The position numbers and the translations under genes are program-made. Of a stretch of 64,000 nt of DNA, positions 23,730 through 34,600 are shown in pieces. The notes beneath the pieces were generated by a model. It worked only from the letters and a program-made list of their open reading frames with translations, was not told the origin of the DNA and did no database searches. This stretch comes from Marisa cornuarietis (lineage: Eukaryota; Mollusca; Gastropoda; Architaenioglossa; Ampullariidae), in the NCBI GenBank assembly GCA_004794655.1, contig SMMW01000006.1, forward strand, positions 160,001 to 224,000, in the 5' to 3' direction. Positions within the stretch are counted from its first letter, which is position 1. The number at the start of each line of letters is the position of its first letter.

Positions 23730-23735
23730 AATAAA
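23730..23735 (+). terminator. Candidate poly(A) signal of B1
   Basis: AATAAA occurs 85 bases after the B1 stop codon. It is the first canonical hexamer downstream, but no cleavage site can be confirmed from sequence. Confidence 0.5.
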
Positions 23736-24478
23736 CAAGAGCATATGAGCATCAGTCGTTTGGTCATTTGTTAATAACTGTGGTCAAGAAGAAAGAAGAT
23801 ATATAAAAGAAATTCGCAGTCATCCTTATAGCTTAGGTTTTTACAAGTAGAGAAGAGGCAGTCAATGGGCTCGTTTCCTACCAACAGCAGGGCACACGGC
23901 TGACATCCCTGAAGACGAACTAAACACACGATCTGTCTCCGGTCTTACGGCAACTTGGCGCACGGATTCTTCTCGAAGCAACAAATAGAATTATGAGCCT
24001 CAAGCCTGAATGGCTGTGTTAGACATAGCGGGGAATCTTTAGCTTTGAAGAGAAGAGCGCGGTACTTCTGGGTACCCTTTAATTTATGCTGTTCTGCTGC
24101 AGCAGAGAAGACTCCTTTGAGCAATTTGTCACATGGCTTTACGCCCGCCTCTGTTTGTTCGATCCGTTTTAAGTAGAACGTGGTAATGTTGTGAAGACAA
24201 TCATTTATCTAGTTGAGTCACCAGGACTTTTATGAAATATGGTTATCGTTTTAAACGAATCTGAAAGTGCTAAGTTTTAAAAGCAGTGATTCCGATGGTC
24301 TTTTTATCAATTTCTGTTGGTATTCTTAGGTGTAAGAAAAAATCTACATATTAATAAAATCTGCATTTTTAGGATAGGTACTAAAATTTTCAGAACGATA
24401 TTGTGTGGATTTTCTATGAAATGGAGGGAGAGCTAGATGGTTAGGTTAGTGAGTAGGTGAATAGTTAAATGATGGACT
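23736..24478. other. B1 3' flank, nothing else recognised
   Basis: AT-moderate sequence without domain-bearing frames. It could be 3'UTR if the AATAAA at 23730 is not used. Confidence 0.5.
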
Positions 24479-24650
24479 GAAAGAAGAAGTACAATATATT
24501 GAATGATTTTTTATATCGACTACTATTTCATTACAATTTTTATGAATATGAAGTATATCGTATATTTGCTTCATTAAGTTAGGGCAATTTGCTTTAATCC
24601 TGATATTTACACGTGCGATTTTTTTCGTTCGATAATGTCTACTTATGCCG
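24479..24650 (+). repeat. Duplicated segment D, copy 1 (B1 3' flank)
   Basis: About 170 bases, starting AAGAAGAAGTACAATATATT and including GAATATGAAGTATATCGTAT and a TTCGTTCGAT..GTCTACTTATGCCG end, recur at 29573-29748 in the same orientation. The second copy directly abuts the B-type pseudogene fragment at 29421-29569. Confidence 0.8.
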
Positions 24651-24652
24651 CC

Positions 24653-24823
24653 AATTCAGCCAATCGGAGTGCGCTGGTCTATGTTATTTTGTCAGAGGTT
24701 TGGGGTTAGGATTTTGGGTAAGGTTAGGGTTAAGTTTAGGTTTAGTTTATTAGGTACAATTGGGCAATTGAGTGGAGTGAGCAGACGACGGCATATTTTG
24801 CGTACACTCCAACTGGCTGAATT
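24653..24823. mobile_element. MITE with AATT duplication and CAGCCA.T.GGAGTG termini
   Basis: The element is 24657-24819 (163 bp), flanked by AATT on both sides. Its ends, CAGCCAATCGGAGTG and CAGCCAGTTGGAGTG, are inverted repeats. The interior has several TTAGGG/TTAGGT-like words. No transposase is present and the superfamily is unclear. Confidence 0.7.
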
Positions 24824-24888
24824 TCGCCCCTCCCCATCTCATGTGGGAAAAAGAATTCTGCCGCCAGGCAAGCGGCTAGCGTGAGGGT

Positions 24889-25158
24889 CATGGGCCAGTT
24901 GCACAACACATTTCTAATTTTAAAGACTTTTAGGCCTTAAATCTATTTAGATAATCACTTTAAAGTGCACACCGAAAATTTCGAATTTTTAAAACTGAAA
25001 CTGCTTTAAGTAAGATAAAGTTGTTTAAGTCTGACTTTCCATCCTGTCAGTAGAATTGTTTGTATGTTCTTGTGCAATGTATCTAAATGGCTAAGAAGAG
25101 ATTTTGCTTTCTTAGAAAAGTTTTAAGGTTTAGAAACGTGTTGTGCAACTGGCCCCAT
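24889..25158. mobile_element. MITE with GGGCCAGTTGCACAACAC termini, CAT duplication
   Basis: The element is 24892-25155 (264 bp). Its ends are an 18-base perfect inverted repeat, GGGCCAGTTGCACAACAC, continuing imperfectly through TTTCTAA. Flanking CAT at 24889-24891 and 25156-25158 is a 3-bp duplication, as expected for PIF/Harbinger-type elements. No coding capacity is present. Confidence 0.85.
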
Positions 25159-25480
25159 GTCGCGTATTTCAGCGCAGGGCAACTAGCAGGCTCTTTATAT
25201 TTAGACACTCGACCTACATAGTCGCAGCCAAGGAAGTCCCATCACTGCGCATGCCCACCTGACCTTAACAGTCCGGTCGTCTGCTATTTCCTGTATATCT
25301 ACCTTGGAAAAATCAGAGGAAAAGAAAAACAAACAAAAGGCAATTTAACATCAGCCTATCGCCTAGGAAAGTCTATTTAACCAATAAATAGGCATGGATG
25401 CTTTTAAAAGAGATTTGTGACGATTACGATAGGTTGAGTCGTTATCTGTGTTATCTCGTGTTGAGATGCCGAACACACGT

Positions 25481-25592
25481 TTGATGATGATGATGATGAT
25501 GATGATGTCCATTTGTAATGCGCAGGTATCCATTCAGAAGAATGCTTATTGCGCAGCAAAAACAAAAGAAATAAAAAATAAGAAAAAAAAAG
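25481..25592 (-). mobile_element. 5'-truncated LINE 3' end
   Basis: A TGA/ATG microsatellite followed by GTCCATTTGTAATGCGCAGG, TATCCATTC.GAAGAATGC and TTGCGCAGCAAAA. The same module occurs at 44113-44216, where it lies directly behind the carboxyl end of a reverse transcriptase on the minus strand. This copy is therefore a severely truncated relative. Confidence 0.75.
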
Positions 25593-25817
25593 CATAGCTT
25601 TATTTCCAATTTTCCAGTTTGTTCATACAACTTTTCCGTTATTCTCGTTATTCTGTCTCTTTTGTCATTTGAATGTCTACAATTTTTTAAATTTTACTAT
25701 CTGTTGTTTTTAAGTTCGTTTGAGGAAAGTTTTTTTGAATTTCTGACGAACAATGGAACCGATAGTAAAAACAAAACTTGTTTGTAGCAAAGAATGGCGT
25801 ATAGACTTCCATCATTA

Positions 25818-25890
25818 CTGGTCTGCGCAGAAAGTGTGATCTATCTTAATTGTGATGCTGGGCGTTATTGGTAAACATTATTATTAAAAA
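25818..25890 (+). repeat. 80-bp dispersed repeat, copy 1
   Basis: Begins ATTACTGGTCTGCGCAGA, followed by AGTGTGATCTATCTT, TGTGATGCTGGGCGTTAT and an ATT-rich end. Copies 2 and 3 are at 26848-26920 and 29115-29193, all in the same orientation. The GCGCATTA-type core and AT-rich end suggest a SINE or LINE tail. Confidence 0.7.
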
Positions 25891-26847
25891 ATGTAAAGTT
25901 CATTTGAGTATTTTTTATATATTGAGGAATGATTCAGTCCTCACCGATGCCATTAATAGTGAACACAGAGACTCATCTTCTATAAACTCATAAGATATTC
26001 TTAAAATTTATTTTATCAAATGAAGTGTCATAAAACAAGAAAGTAGTTAATTAATTCATGCTATTAATGAAAAAACAGTAAGTAAAATTACATTTTCTAA
26101 ATCTACCTTCTGCTTTTTTTTGTTGTAAATTTAAAATTAAATTGGTTTAAGAAACTCTCTCTCTCTCTCTCTCTAACACACACACACACACACAGGTAAA
26201 CAGAGGTAACGTGTTTTGTGTGTGAGAGAAAATATTTAATGGGTATATATTACGTGTGAAGAAAAGATATATATATATATTATTTGAAGAAAAACAAGAG
26301 TACGCACTGTGCAATAATATTAACTTCACACTTTACTACTAGAACAGATACTGCCTAATGTACTGTCAATGAACTGTAAATAAAATATTTTAAAAATTTT
26401 GCAACAACATTTGGGGAACTGGATACAGAATGGTTGAATTTCATGTACATTGGCAGTAGAATTCTGATGTAATGTTATTGTCATAGATGCTGCCAAAAAA
26501 GTATGCAGACATTTGAAAGCCCACTTGGCATGGTTGAAGGTGAAGTGTTACACATTTCAAAAGGTTTGTGATCCATTAGCTTTGACTACTTTGCACATGA
26601 AACATTAAATAACCTTTCATGTGTACGTTGGAGTCACCCACTGTTGTAATTTACTTTGTGTACTTGGCACTTGTAGGTATGGAAAAAGTTTTACCGAAAC
26701 CTGTAGATTTATGATTTTATCACTGAAAAATGTGTTCACAAACTAAATTAAGACCAATATTACAGAAATAAATTACTCAGTAAGGATCTTCTATTCACCA
26801 GTGTGTCTATACGTACCTCACTGTCTGCTATCTAATGTTCATCCTTG

Positions 26848-26920
26848 ATTACTGGTCTGCGCAGAGAGTGCAATATATCTTGGATATGATGCTGCTCATT
26901 ACAAGTATATATTATTATTA
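26848..26920 (+). repeat. 80-bp dispersed repeat, copy 2
   Basis: ATTACTGGTCTGCGCAGAGA, then AGTGCAATATATCTTGG, ATGATGCTGCTCATTAC and an ATT-rich tail. It matches copies 1 and 3 over its length. Confidence 0.7.
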
Positions 26921-28180
26921 TTTAATACTACAACACACACACATACATAAAGATGGCCAATTTATCAGTTGATACACTACTGTTGTATACCATTATTTTG
27001 GCTATTTAGGTGTGCCATGTTGCATTTTCTTTTGCATGATTTGCCCTTATTTATTAACTTGGCCATAACAAAAAAAACCACATGCACCCAATATTCTAAA
27101 GCAGAGACGCAAAGAAAACTAGAATGCACCAGAAACATAAAGCATGCAGCATAACTTTTGTTGTGGTCTTCATGATCAGGATCTTCTATGTTCATAATAC
27201 ATGCTCAGCTGACAAGTAACATGCTCTTTCTTTTATATATTGCTCAATGAGGATTCTCTTGCATATTGCCAGCTTATAACTACTGCTTTGTACCACAATG
27301 TAGTCTATTTAGAGAAGCCATATTACTTTTACATATTTACCTTTAATCTAGACATTTGACCCCAAACAAACACTCTCTGTTCTAAAGCAAAGTGTTGATG
27401 CATTCATAACAGACCTAAAAACATTTATGACACAGTTAAAAAAAGCTAGATCACAGCAAGCACCTTGTCATTAAGCATGTTGTATCTTTGGTTATCATTA
27501 TTTTAATTATGATGTTCATTATCCAAGCTCTTTCAATTATCAGAAGAATGTAGAATTGTGTGCTGCATTTCTACATTCTCTCTCTGGTTTAGTGGTTGGA
27601 TTTGGAAAGGATATCATCAGCCACCCTCTTAATTCTTATCATGTATCCTATGTGTCGAAGCCTTATTCCTTTCAGAAGGTTAGTTTTAAAGCAGCATAGT
27701 CACCAGAGTTCAGCAGAATCTGAACATTATGCGCATTTCCAGGCTATCGTCCAACTACCTCAATGAATAGCAAGTCCGCACTGCAGACAGCTTGTTGAAA
27801 TAAATGGAAATGTATGACTATTCTTTTCTCTTATTAGGTTTTGAGTTTTAAGTGCACATCAACATATGTTTTTCTTAACTCTATAAAATTAAAAATACTA
27901 GAGAAAAATAAGGCTGTAGTAAATGGTTATAGTAACTGTGCAAAACGTTTCTTTTCATCTGTGTAACACAAATTACTGCAGAGTGATGCTCAGAAGTATT
28001 AAGTTTAGTTTTTGACTATTTGAGAACAGCCTAAAAAGCAACTAGGGTAACGTGTGCTCTATTATGATGCAGCTTTTGATAAGAGAATAGCAATTTAAGA
28101 CTATGTACAGCACTGCTGTTATATATCATTCTCCTTCAATCAAGACTATACATATGTAAATATATTGATGTCAGTGTTTT

Positions 28181-28182
<2 letters not shown>

Positions 28183-28242
<60 letters not shown>
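28183..28242. repeat. (TG)n(AG)n compound microsatellite
   Basis: About 21 TG units run into about nine GA units. Confidence 0.95.
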
Positions 28243-28792
28243 GGAGTGTATAAAGCAATCAACAAAATATTTTACCTGGACATTAACAAAAGGATAAATG
28301 TTTTCCAGTAAATATATTTGTGTTGGTTGGTTCTTGGTTCTTTATTGATGCAGCCATTGGAAAATCCACATAAAGCAGCTGTAGTCTATTGTCTTGTAAA
28401 TATATCCACCAGTTTTCCATATAATACAGTGTTGTTTGTTACATTTTAATGAATCCTACAAGCTGTCTCCTGGGAAACTCTTATAAAAGCGACACACACG
28501 CTCTGACATAAGCACCACACGTGAACACAAAGAACGAGTCGTTGGGATCGCGATTCTAAGTTTTGAGGTTGAAGGCAATTAAACTTTTGATACACTTCTA
28601 TATCGTTGTCTGTATGTGTTGAATACGTTCTATCACTATTTATTTATTTATTTGAAAATTCGCTGGCACCAACAAGCTGGCCGCCATATTTCATGACTAG
28701 TTTCTAGGAGTTATAGAGACGGGGGGCGGGTGGGAGGCGTCTCTAGATTTGCGGGTTGATTTGCCGGCGGAAGTGGCTTAAAGTTGCGACAA

Positions 28793-28793
<1 letters not shown>

Positions 28794-28862
<69 letters not shown>
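28794..28862. repeat. (AC)n microsatellite
   Basis: Uninterrupted AC tract of about 34 units, located left of the receptor-pseudogene region. Confidence 0.97.
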
Positions 28863-28864
<2 letters not shown>

Positions 28865-29114
28865 AAGAGTTCCAGTAAGAGCAGCTCCTATTCTGCCACA
28901 CAGAAATGATTTCTATAAAACACAAACACAAATAATAAAAGGGATATGCATTTTGATAAATAGCTGTCACCGCTATACCTACCCAAAGTCATCAGACACG
29001 CCTAAAAACGAGCATTTATTCCTTCAAAACCGAGCGATCTGTAGGGTACTTATGTTAATAATGTAGAGGCGGATATAAGTAACTCGTAATGTTTGAGGTA
29101 AGGGTTCATTTATC

Positions 29115-29193
29115 ATTACTGGTCTGCACAGAGAGTGCGATCCATCTTGGTCGTGATACTGCGCATTATAACTACTACTAATTATTATTAATG
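29115..29193 (+). repeat. 80-bp dispersed repeat, copy 3
   Basis: ATTACTGGTCTGCACAGAGA, then AGTGCGATCCATCTTGG, GTGATACTGCGCATTATAA and an ATT-rich tail, matching copies 1 and 2. Confidence 0.7.
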
Positions 29194-29420
29194 ACAGTGT
29201 AACTTTGCTCAGTATACACTTGTTGTTTGCACTGCCTTGTCGAAAAATAAAACGATGTCTTGTACATTACAATATTTTAGCGTGATGGTGTGATGGATGA
29301 AAGTTGGCTGAACGTGTCTGGGGTTGCACATTCAGCTTCTAGAAGAGACATGACAATCGCTGGCAATATGGGCGTCTACCCCGCGAGATAAAAAACAGTA
29401 CTTGCATCCGCAAACAAGGC

Positions 29421-29569
29421 TACTAATAATGTCAATAGAAAACGACGCTCCCCTGTATGTTGCGGCCCCTATGACACTCAGGAGTAAACAAAACAGGGTT
29501 TGTATGACTAGAAGAAAAGTCAACAGGGGAGATAATGTATCATTTCTCTTAGCTTTATCTGCGTCGTGT
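29421..29569 (-). pseudogene. B-type receptor fragment psiB2 (helix 6 to helix 7)
   Basis: Minus-strand codons read Leu-Leu-Val-Ile-Gln-Thr-Leu-Phe-Cys-Leu-Leu-Leu and then TYRGAS..IDIISSL, matching helix 6 and the third extracellular loop of B1 (TYRGIS..RDIISGL) and of psiB at 31381-31687. The frame is shifted in the preceding intracellular loop, and the homology ends in helix 7. On its loop-3 side the fragment stops at ACACGACGCAG, exactly where psiB also stops. It is a dead fragment of about 150 bp. Confidence 0.85.
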
Positions 29570-29572
29570 AAA

Positions 29573-29748
29573 AAAGAAGTACAATATATTAAATGATTTT
29601 TATATCGACTTCTATTTCACTTCAATTATTTGACTGAATATGAAGTATATCGTATATTTGCTTCATTAAGTTTGACAGTTTGTCTTAATCCTGATATTTA
29701 CACGTGCGTGTCTTTGTGCGAGTTTTTCGTTCGATGTCTACTTATGCC
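29573..29748 (+). repeat. Duplicated segment D, copy 2
   Basis: Matches 24479-24650 from the B1 3' flank in the same orientation. It adjoins psiB2 at 29570, so a piece of B-type 3' flank and a piece of B-type coding sequence in the opposite orientation have been joined. Confidence 0.8.
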
Positions 29749-29820
29749 GACTGGCATTCTTGGCCATCTCTCCACATTTTTAATGCCTACTATTACTTTT
29801 CTATATGTGTGTAATACAAA

Positions 29821-30010
29821 ATAATCGAGTCATGTATCTTAGTCTACCAGGCGAGATAAAATGAAGTACTTCACAAATCAAACTACCGTGACTATCGCTG
29901 GTTGCATGTTCGTCGATCCTGTCTCCGAGGTTGCGAGGAGAGATTAAAAAAAAAGTATTCCGCAAATCAAATTAGCTCCCATGGCTTGCACGTGCGTCGA
30001 CTCTCATTTG
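29821..30010. repeat. Degenerate tandem units of about 80-90 bp
   Basis: GCGAGATAAAA..AAGTACTT.C.CAAATCAAA recurs as GAGAGATTAAAA..AAGTATTCCGCAAATCAAAT, each followed by a GCATG/GCACGT..CGTCGA motif. A related form (GCGAGATAAAAAACAGTACTT) lies at 29383-29403. Units are diverged and their origin is unknown. Confidence 0.45.
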
Positions 30011-30170
30011 CAAATATAAAAACCACATTCAGCTATCAGTTGCTTGCGTCAGCCCCAGCTTAGAAGCCTAGTTAGATCCTTAAACCACCCGTATCTGTTT
30101 ATTGGAGCGACTGTTCTCACTACCAATAACACGTTTAACACCTGACCTCTCTCTCTCTCTCTCGCCAACC

Positions 30171-30590
30171 ATGAAACGAGTAAGTTGAAGACTAAGCGTT
30201 TTTTAAGTTGTTTTCAGTGACATATATCACAGATTTTGCTTTAATTTTTTCCAGCCAGGCCCTTTGTGCCTCTTGAAATTTACGGCGGCTAAGAACCTGA
30301 ATCGCTACCCAAGGGCGGCAAATGAAAAGGTAAACGCTTTTCCTTGTTCATTGTGTTTTTGAACCTTTACACACAAAGAAAATTTTGGCCGCCATGTGCA
30401 AAAGGTTCATCTGCCTCAGACATTTTCCTTGGCACACTCACCACCGATTCCATCTGCTTCGAAGAGTCCTTCTCCTCCTCCACCGGTAAAAAAAATCCAG
30501 ACGCAGGGTTGGATAGAAGAAGATGAGCGTTTATCACAGTTATCACCTGATGATGAAGAAGTGTATCACAAAAAATTTGAAGTGTAGTCA
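30171..30590 (+). CDS. Possible small three-exon gene, unknown product
   Basis: This candidate rests on splice signals and frame only. Exon 1, 30171-30179, is ATGAAACGA followed by GTAAGT. An intron ending TTTAATTTTTTCCAG leads to exon 2, 30255-30329, 25 codons rich in basic residues, followed by GTAAAC. A third exon, from about 30405 (AG at 30403-30404), continues in frame with a Ser/Pro-rich stretch (KSPSPPPPVKK) and an acidic end (GWIEEDERLSQLSPDDEEVY) to TAG at about 30588-30590, for about 90 residues. The basic amino end would fit a mitochondrial or nuclear protein, but I recognise no family. The exon-3 acceptor has a poor pyrimidine tract and is the weakest part. It lies among receptor pseudogenes and is unrelated to them. 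Confidence 0.4.
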
Positions 30591-30669
30591 AAACTGCACG
30601 CTGCTATTTAATAGAAAAGACAAACACTCATCGCTAAAGAGCTCGAGTGACACAAACCATTACGGAGAC

Positions 30670-31115
30670 GTATTGCGTGAAGAAATAAAATACATTCGTC
30701 TGACTGAAAAAAGGGCCAGTACAGTAACAATAAGCAGGCGTGTCCCCGAGATGACAAACGAGAAAAGTTCTCTGCTGTCATAGAACTCTGCTTTGGTTTC
30801 AAGGGAGTCGAGTGCAACATGGGCCGTCTTGAGTTTTTAAAAAAACCTCAGTCTCTAATGATATATGACAACCCCCGACCCTTCAGACTAGTGACTGAAA
30901 CTTTTATTTCCCATCTCATGCAGCCCACATGTTCCACGATGCTGCAAGTCGTGATATCGAATGGCACCAAAAAGAGCCCAGCAATCGAGCGGATGATGTC
31001 CGTGTGCTGTGAAGCAGTGAACATGAAGTCCTGGCTCTTCTTGCGTTGTCGTAAGGAGACCTTTGAGTTCCTTTTCTCTCTACTCAAAGAAGACTAAAAG
31101 GACAGCTGTATCTCT
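30670..31115 (+). repeat. Dispersed repeat R1, long copy
   Basis: Matches 7240-7650 in inverted orientation and 2290-2420 in part; see those entries for shared blocks. Stop codons interrupt the frame that is open in the 7.3-kb copy, so R1 is not a conserved coding exon here. Confidence 0.65.
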
Positions 31116-31380
31116 TTTTCTAAGCCATGTTTTGTGTTGCTATAGATGTTTTCAAGGAAACCCACTTTCTATTGTAACTCCAGAATGTACCATTTGTTAT
31201 CGTAATTGAAAGATTAACCATCAGTGCATTCTTTCTTCTGGTTTGACTTTTTTTCTTCGAACAAAAATATATAAAACATGTTGATCTAAAATATGAGTTT
31301 CTATGCTACCCAATAAGCAAAGATGAATGACAAATATTTCTGTTCTAAGAAAAAATTGAACGAACTAGAACAGGTAGTCT

Positions 31381-31687
31381 TCACAGAAAAAATCTATTTT
31401 CTGAAACTTTTGGCAACGAGTCTTTAGCATCTTTAATAAGCGTAGTATCTGAGATTTCCTTCTTCCCTCCTGAAGAATACTTACAGCGTACAATAGGGTT
31501 AATGGAAGCATTTAGTGGGCAGACCAGTAATGTTAGGCCACTGATAATGTCAAGAGGAAATGACGCTTCCCTGTATGTCGTGACCCTTATGATACTCAGG
31601 AGTAAACAAAACACGGTTTTTGTGACTAGAAGAAAAGTCAATCGGCGAATCAATGTCATCTTTCTCATCTTTGTCTGCGTCGTGTGA
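31381..31687 (-). pseudogene. B-type receptor fragment psiB (loop 3, helices 6-7, tail)
   Basis: The minus strand encodes IRRLTFLLVTKTVFCLLLS, then TYREASFPLDIISGLTLLV and PLNASINP, which correspond to helices 6-7 of B1 and B2. Just after Asn-Pro, around 31495, a small deletion shifts the frame; the alternative frame restores Leu-Tyr-Ala-Val-Ser and a Lys/Arg-rich tail like that of B2. Everything upstream of intracellular loop 3, about 1250 codons, is missing. The fragment abuts the plus-strand A-type pseudogene psiA. Confidence 0.92.
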
Positions 31688-31691
31688 CCGG

Positions 31692-34600
31692 GGATACTCT
31701 GCCGCGTGGTCACCTTTTGATGATCACCTTATGATGATCTGTTTTACAAAAGTACTTATGGATGTCAAAGGCATTGTGTCCGATGGAAATTATTTTCTAA
31801 AAGTGGATAAAACCAATAACAAAATTCTTTGGTATTTCAATAACAAAGTTCTTTGGTACTTTTTGAAAAAAAACCTACGTGCTCAGATGAAAACCTCAGC
31901 TAGTGTGGAAACAAACATTCTACTTCACTTGGAAGAAAAACCACTCAATAATGGCTTTGGATTCAAAACGTTTTCACGTTTCAACCCTCCTTTCAGGCCC
32001 TTTTCCTTTTAAATAGCGAGCTATGGAATTTGTAGTACCTCACTCCATCTAATTCGAAAAGCACCTGGAGTGCAACCTAGAACCGGAGTGTCAAGTGGGA
32101 GAGGACGAGGGGTCCCACCGTCCCTTCAGCGGTTCCGTCTGTAACGGCTCTGTTGCTTTGAACAATAAATTACAAATATGTTAAAAAAAGCTCCAAGGTC
32201 TTGGAATTGGCTCGTTGAGCAATGTAAGAAGCTAGGAGGAAACGTAGCTAGCATGAAATTTAAGGAGGAATGGGAAGCAGTCCTGAAGATATTTGATTCT
32301 GAAAAAAATCACTACTTTGCAATGTTCGGTTTGAGAATCTCTAGTCCAAAGTGGTCTAAGTACTACAAATACGCATTGAAATGGGCTGATAACACTTTTT
32401 CTACGAAACAAATACAACGCAGGACATTTTTGATGAGCTTTCCAGGAAGGTTTGCGGTTTCTGTGGCTACCTTCGTCAAATGCGCGTCTTTTTGGAATGC
32501 GCCTTTGATTTTATAGACAGAGCTATCTATGAAAATGATAATTTGAAACGTTTGGCAAACAAAAACCACTATATATTTCTGAGATACAAATTTATTCGCC
32601 ATGGAACAATACGAATGTATCAGCTACATATTGTCCTTCAGGTCACATGACGCATTCTTCTTTATCGTGTGATTCTAAAAGCTTCTGTGTAGCAGATGAA
32701 TTTCCTGTCCTATGCCGAACTACAGGTGGTTTCAACGTTTCAAACGATTATCTCAACAGACTACCTCACAGCCTTGTGTGTAATTTCAGAAGAGACTGCA
32801 TAGATGGGTCTGACGAGAACTTTTGTAAACATGACCATCAGTGCCAAGAGTTCACATGTCGTGATGGACAATGACTTCCATATACAGACTCTCGTGATTT
32901 GTACACGGAGTGCTGGGAAGGATCGGATGAGGATTGTGTGCATGTTTATATCTATAAATATCTGAAAAGGACAGATTGTTTCCTTCAGCGTTGGTTTACC
33001 TTGACGGTAAAGGTGATTTTTACCAGGTACGTCTCGAACCTTCTGAGCCATGTCCACAAACGCACGTCCGATGTGCAGACGAGTGTACTTACTGTTTGCT
33101 GTAACGGTGTGTACGACTGTCCATCCCACGAGGACGAGGAGGACTGCCAGCAGTACACGTGTCCGGGCTTCTATCGCTGTCGGGGATCCAGTGTTTGTGT
33201 CCATGGCGACAACGTGTGCGACGGCTGGCCACAGTGTCCGCAACACGACGATGAGAAGTTCTGTGGACTGCGCTGCTCTGAGGAATGTTTTTGCCAGGGT
33301 ATGTAACAGTACATTTCCATCAGACGGTGCAAAGTTGGGTATAAAGATGGAAGACTTCTGGTCTAATATTTATCTCGCCTGGCTGTGTCTTTCTTCCCTT
33401 CAAACTGCGTGTGGTTACTATGATTGATCTATCAAACCTCCAGATTCTTGATCTTAATGATAATCTTTAAATAACTATTGACTTCGGATCATTTTCGGTG
33501 TTTAAAAGTTGCAGCTAGCTGGAAATCCCATCGTCAGTTTATTAAGCATCGGTTTCCAATACTTACATAAAAATCTTGAAGATGTTGAGGTAACACGCAC
33601 CCTTTTGACGACATTTGATAGCCAACATTTTTTATATTCGCACAGTTAGTCATGACGGTTTTATCTTTCTTCCAAACACTGAAGTCTCTTGATTTGAGAA
33701 ACAACTCACTGGAGATCTTTCCCATGAACATTCTAAAAAGTATGAAGTATCTTTACACAGTTTACGCGGGTAATTATAAACTTTGATGTAAGCAGAACCT
33801 CCCGCACTCGTTTGAAACTGGTTCCTGCTTTGCTCCTCTGGATGAAATTTTACGATCAGATGTGTACCACGTTTTATTGTGGCTGCTCTGAGTTTAATCG
33901 ATTACCGGGAACGTTGGATACTTTTTGTTCAGACAGTTTTTCCAGAGAAATGGGTCTGATCCAGGTTTTAGTGTGCTTGTTACCAACCTAAGTGTAGCTG
34001 ATTTTCTCATGGGCACTGTACCTATAGCTATTGTAGGCACAGTGGATGAAACATTCCACTCGATCTATTTGTGTCAACTGCAAAGTCAGCACGACATGCA
34101 AAGTTGCCGGCTTCCTGTCCTTCATGTCCAGTGAGGTGTTGGCCTTGGTCATCTGTCTCATAACCATCGACCGTTTTATCGTTCTCCGCTTTCCGTTCAG
34201 TAAAGTCCGCTTTGAGCGCTGGTCAGCCTCGTGGGCGTGTGGACTGGCTTGGGCTGTAGGCTTTACACTGGCCGCTGTTCCTCTATTACCGTTTCTCTCT
34301 GACTGGGAGTTTTACGATCAAAATGCCATCTGCATTCCTTTGCCGATAACAAGGAAGAGCTTCAGAGGTAGTAGCTACTCTTTCGGCGTTTCGATCATCT
34401 TCAGTATGGTCCTCTTTGTGGTCATAGCATTTGGTCAGCTTGGCATATACTGGTCAGTAATATTGAACTCTATGAAAGCAAACACGACCAAGAAATCGAA
34501 AGATATCATCATAGCTCGCCGCCTTTCTACTGTCGTGGTGTCTGACTTCCTGTGCTGGTTTCCAGTAGGCATGGTCAGCGTCATGGCTTCGGTAGGAATC

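Larger units (their letters stand above)
25593..28793. other. Non-coding stretch with short dispersed repeats
   Basis: No supported gene. It contains CT/CA and TG/GA compound microsatellites near 26155 and 28183, and two copies of an 80-bp dispersed repeat described separately. Confidence 0.6.

Noticed and set aside
24690..24760. TTAGGG-like words suggesting telomeric DNA
   Set aside because: They are few, degenerate and lie inside a 163-bp MITE; this is not a telomere array.
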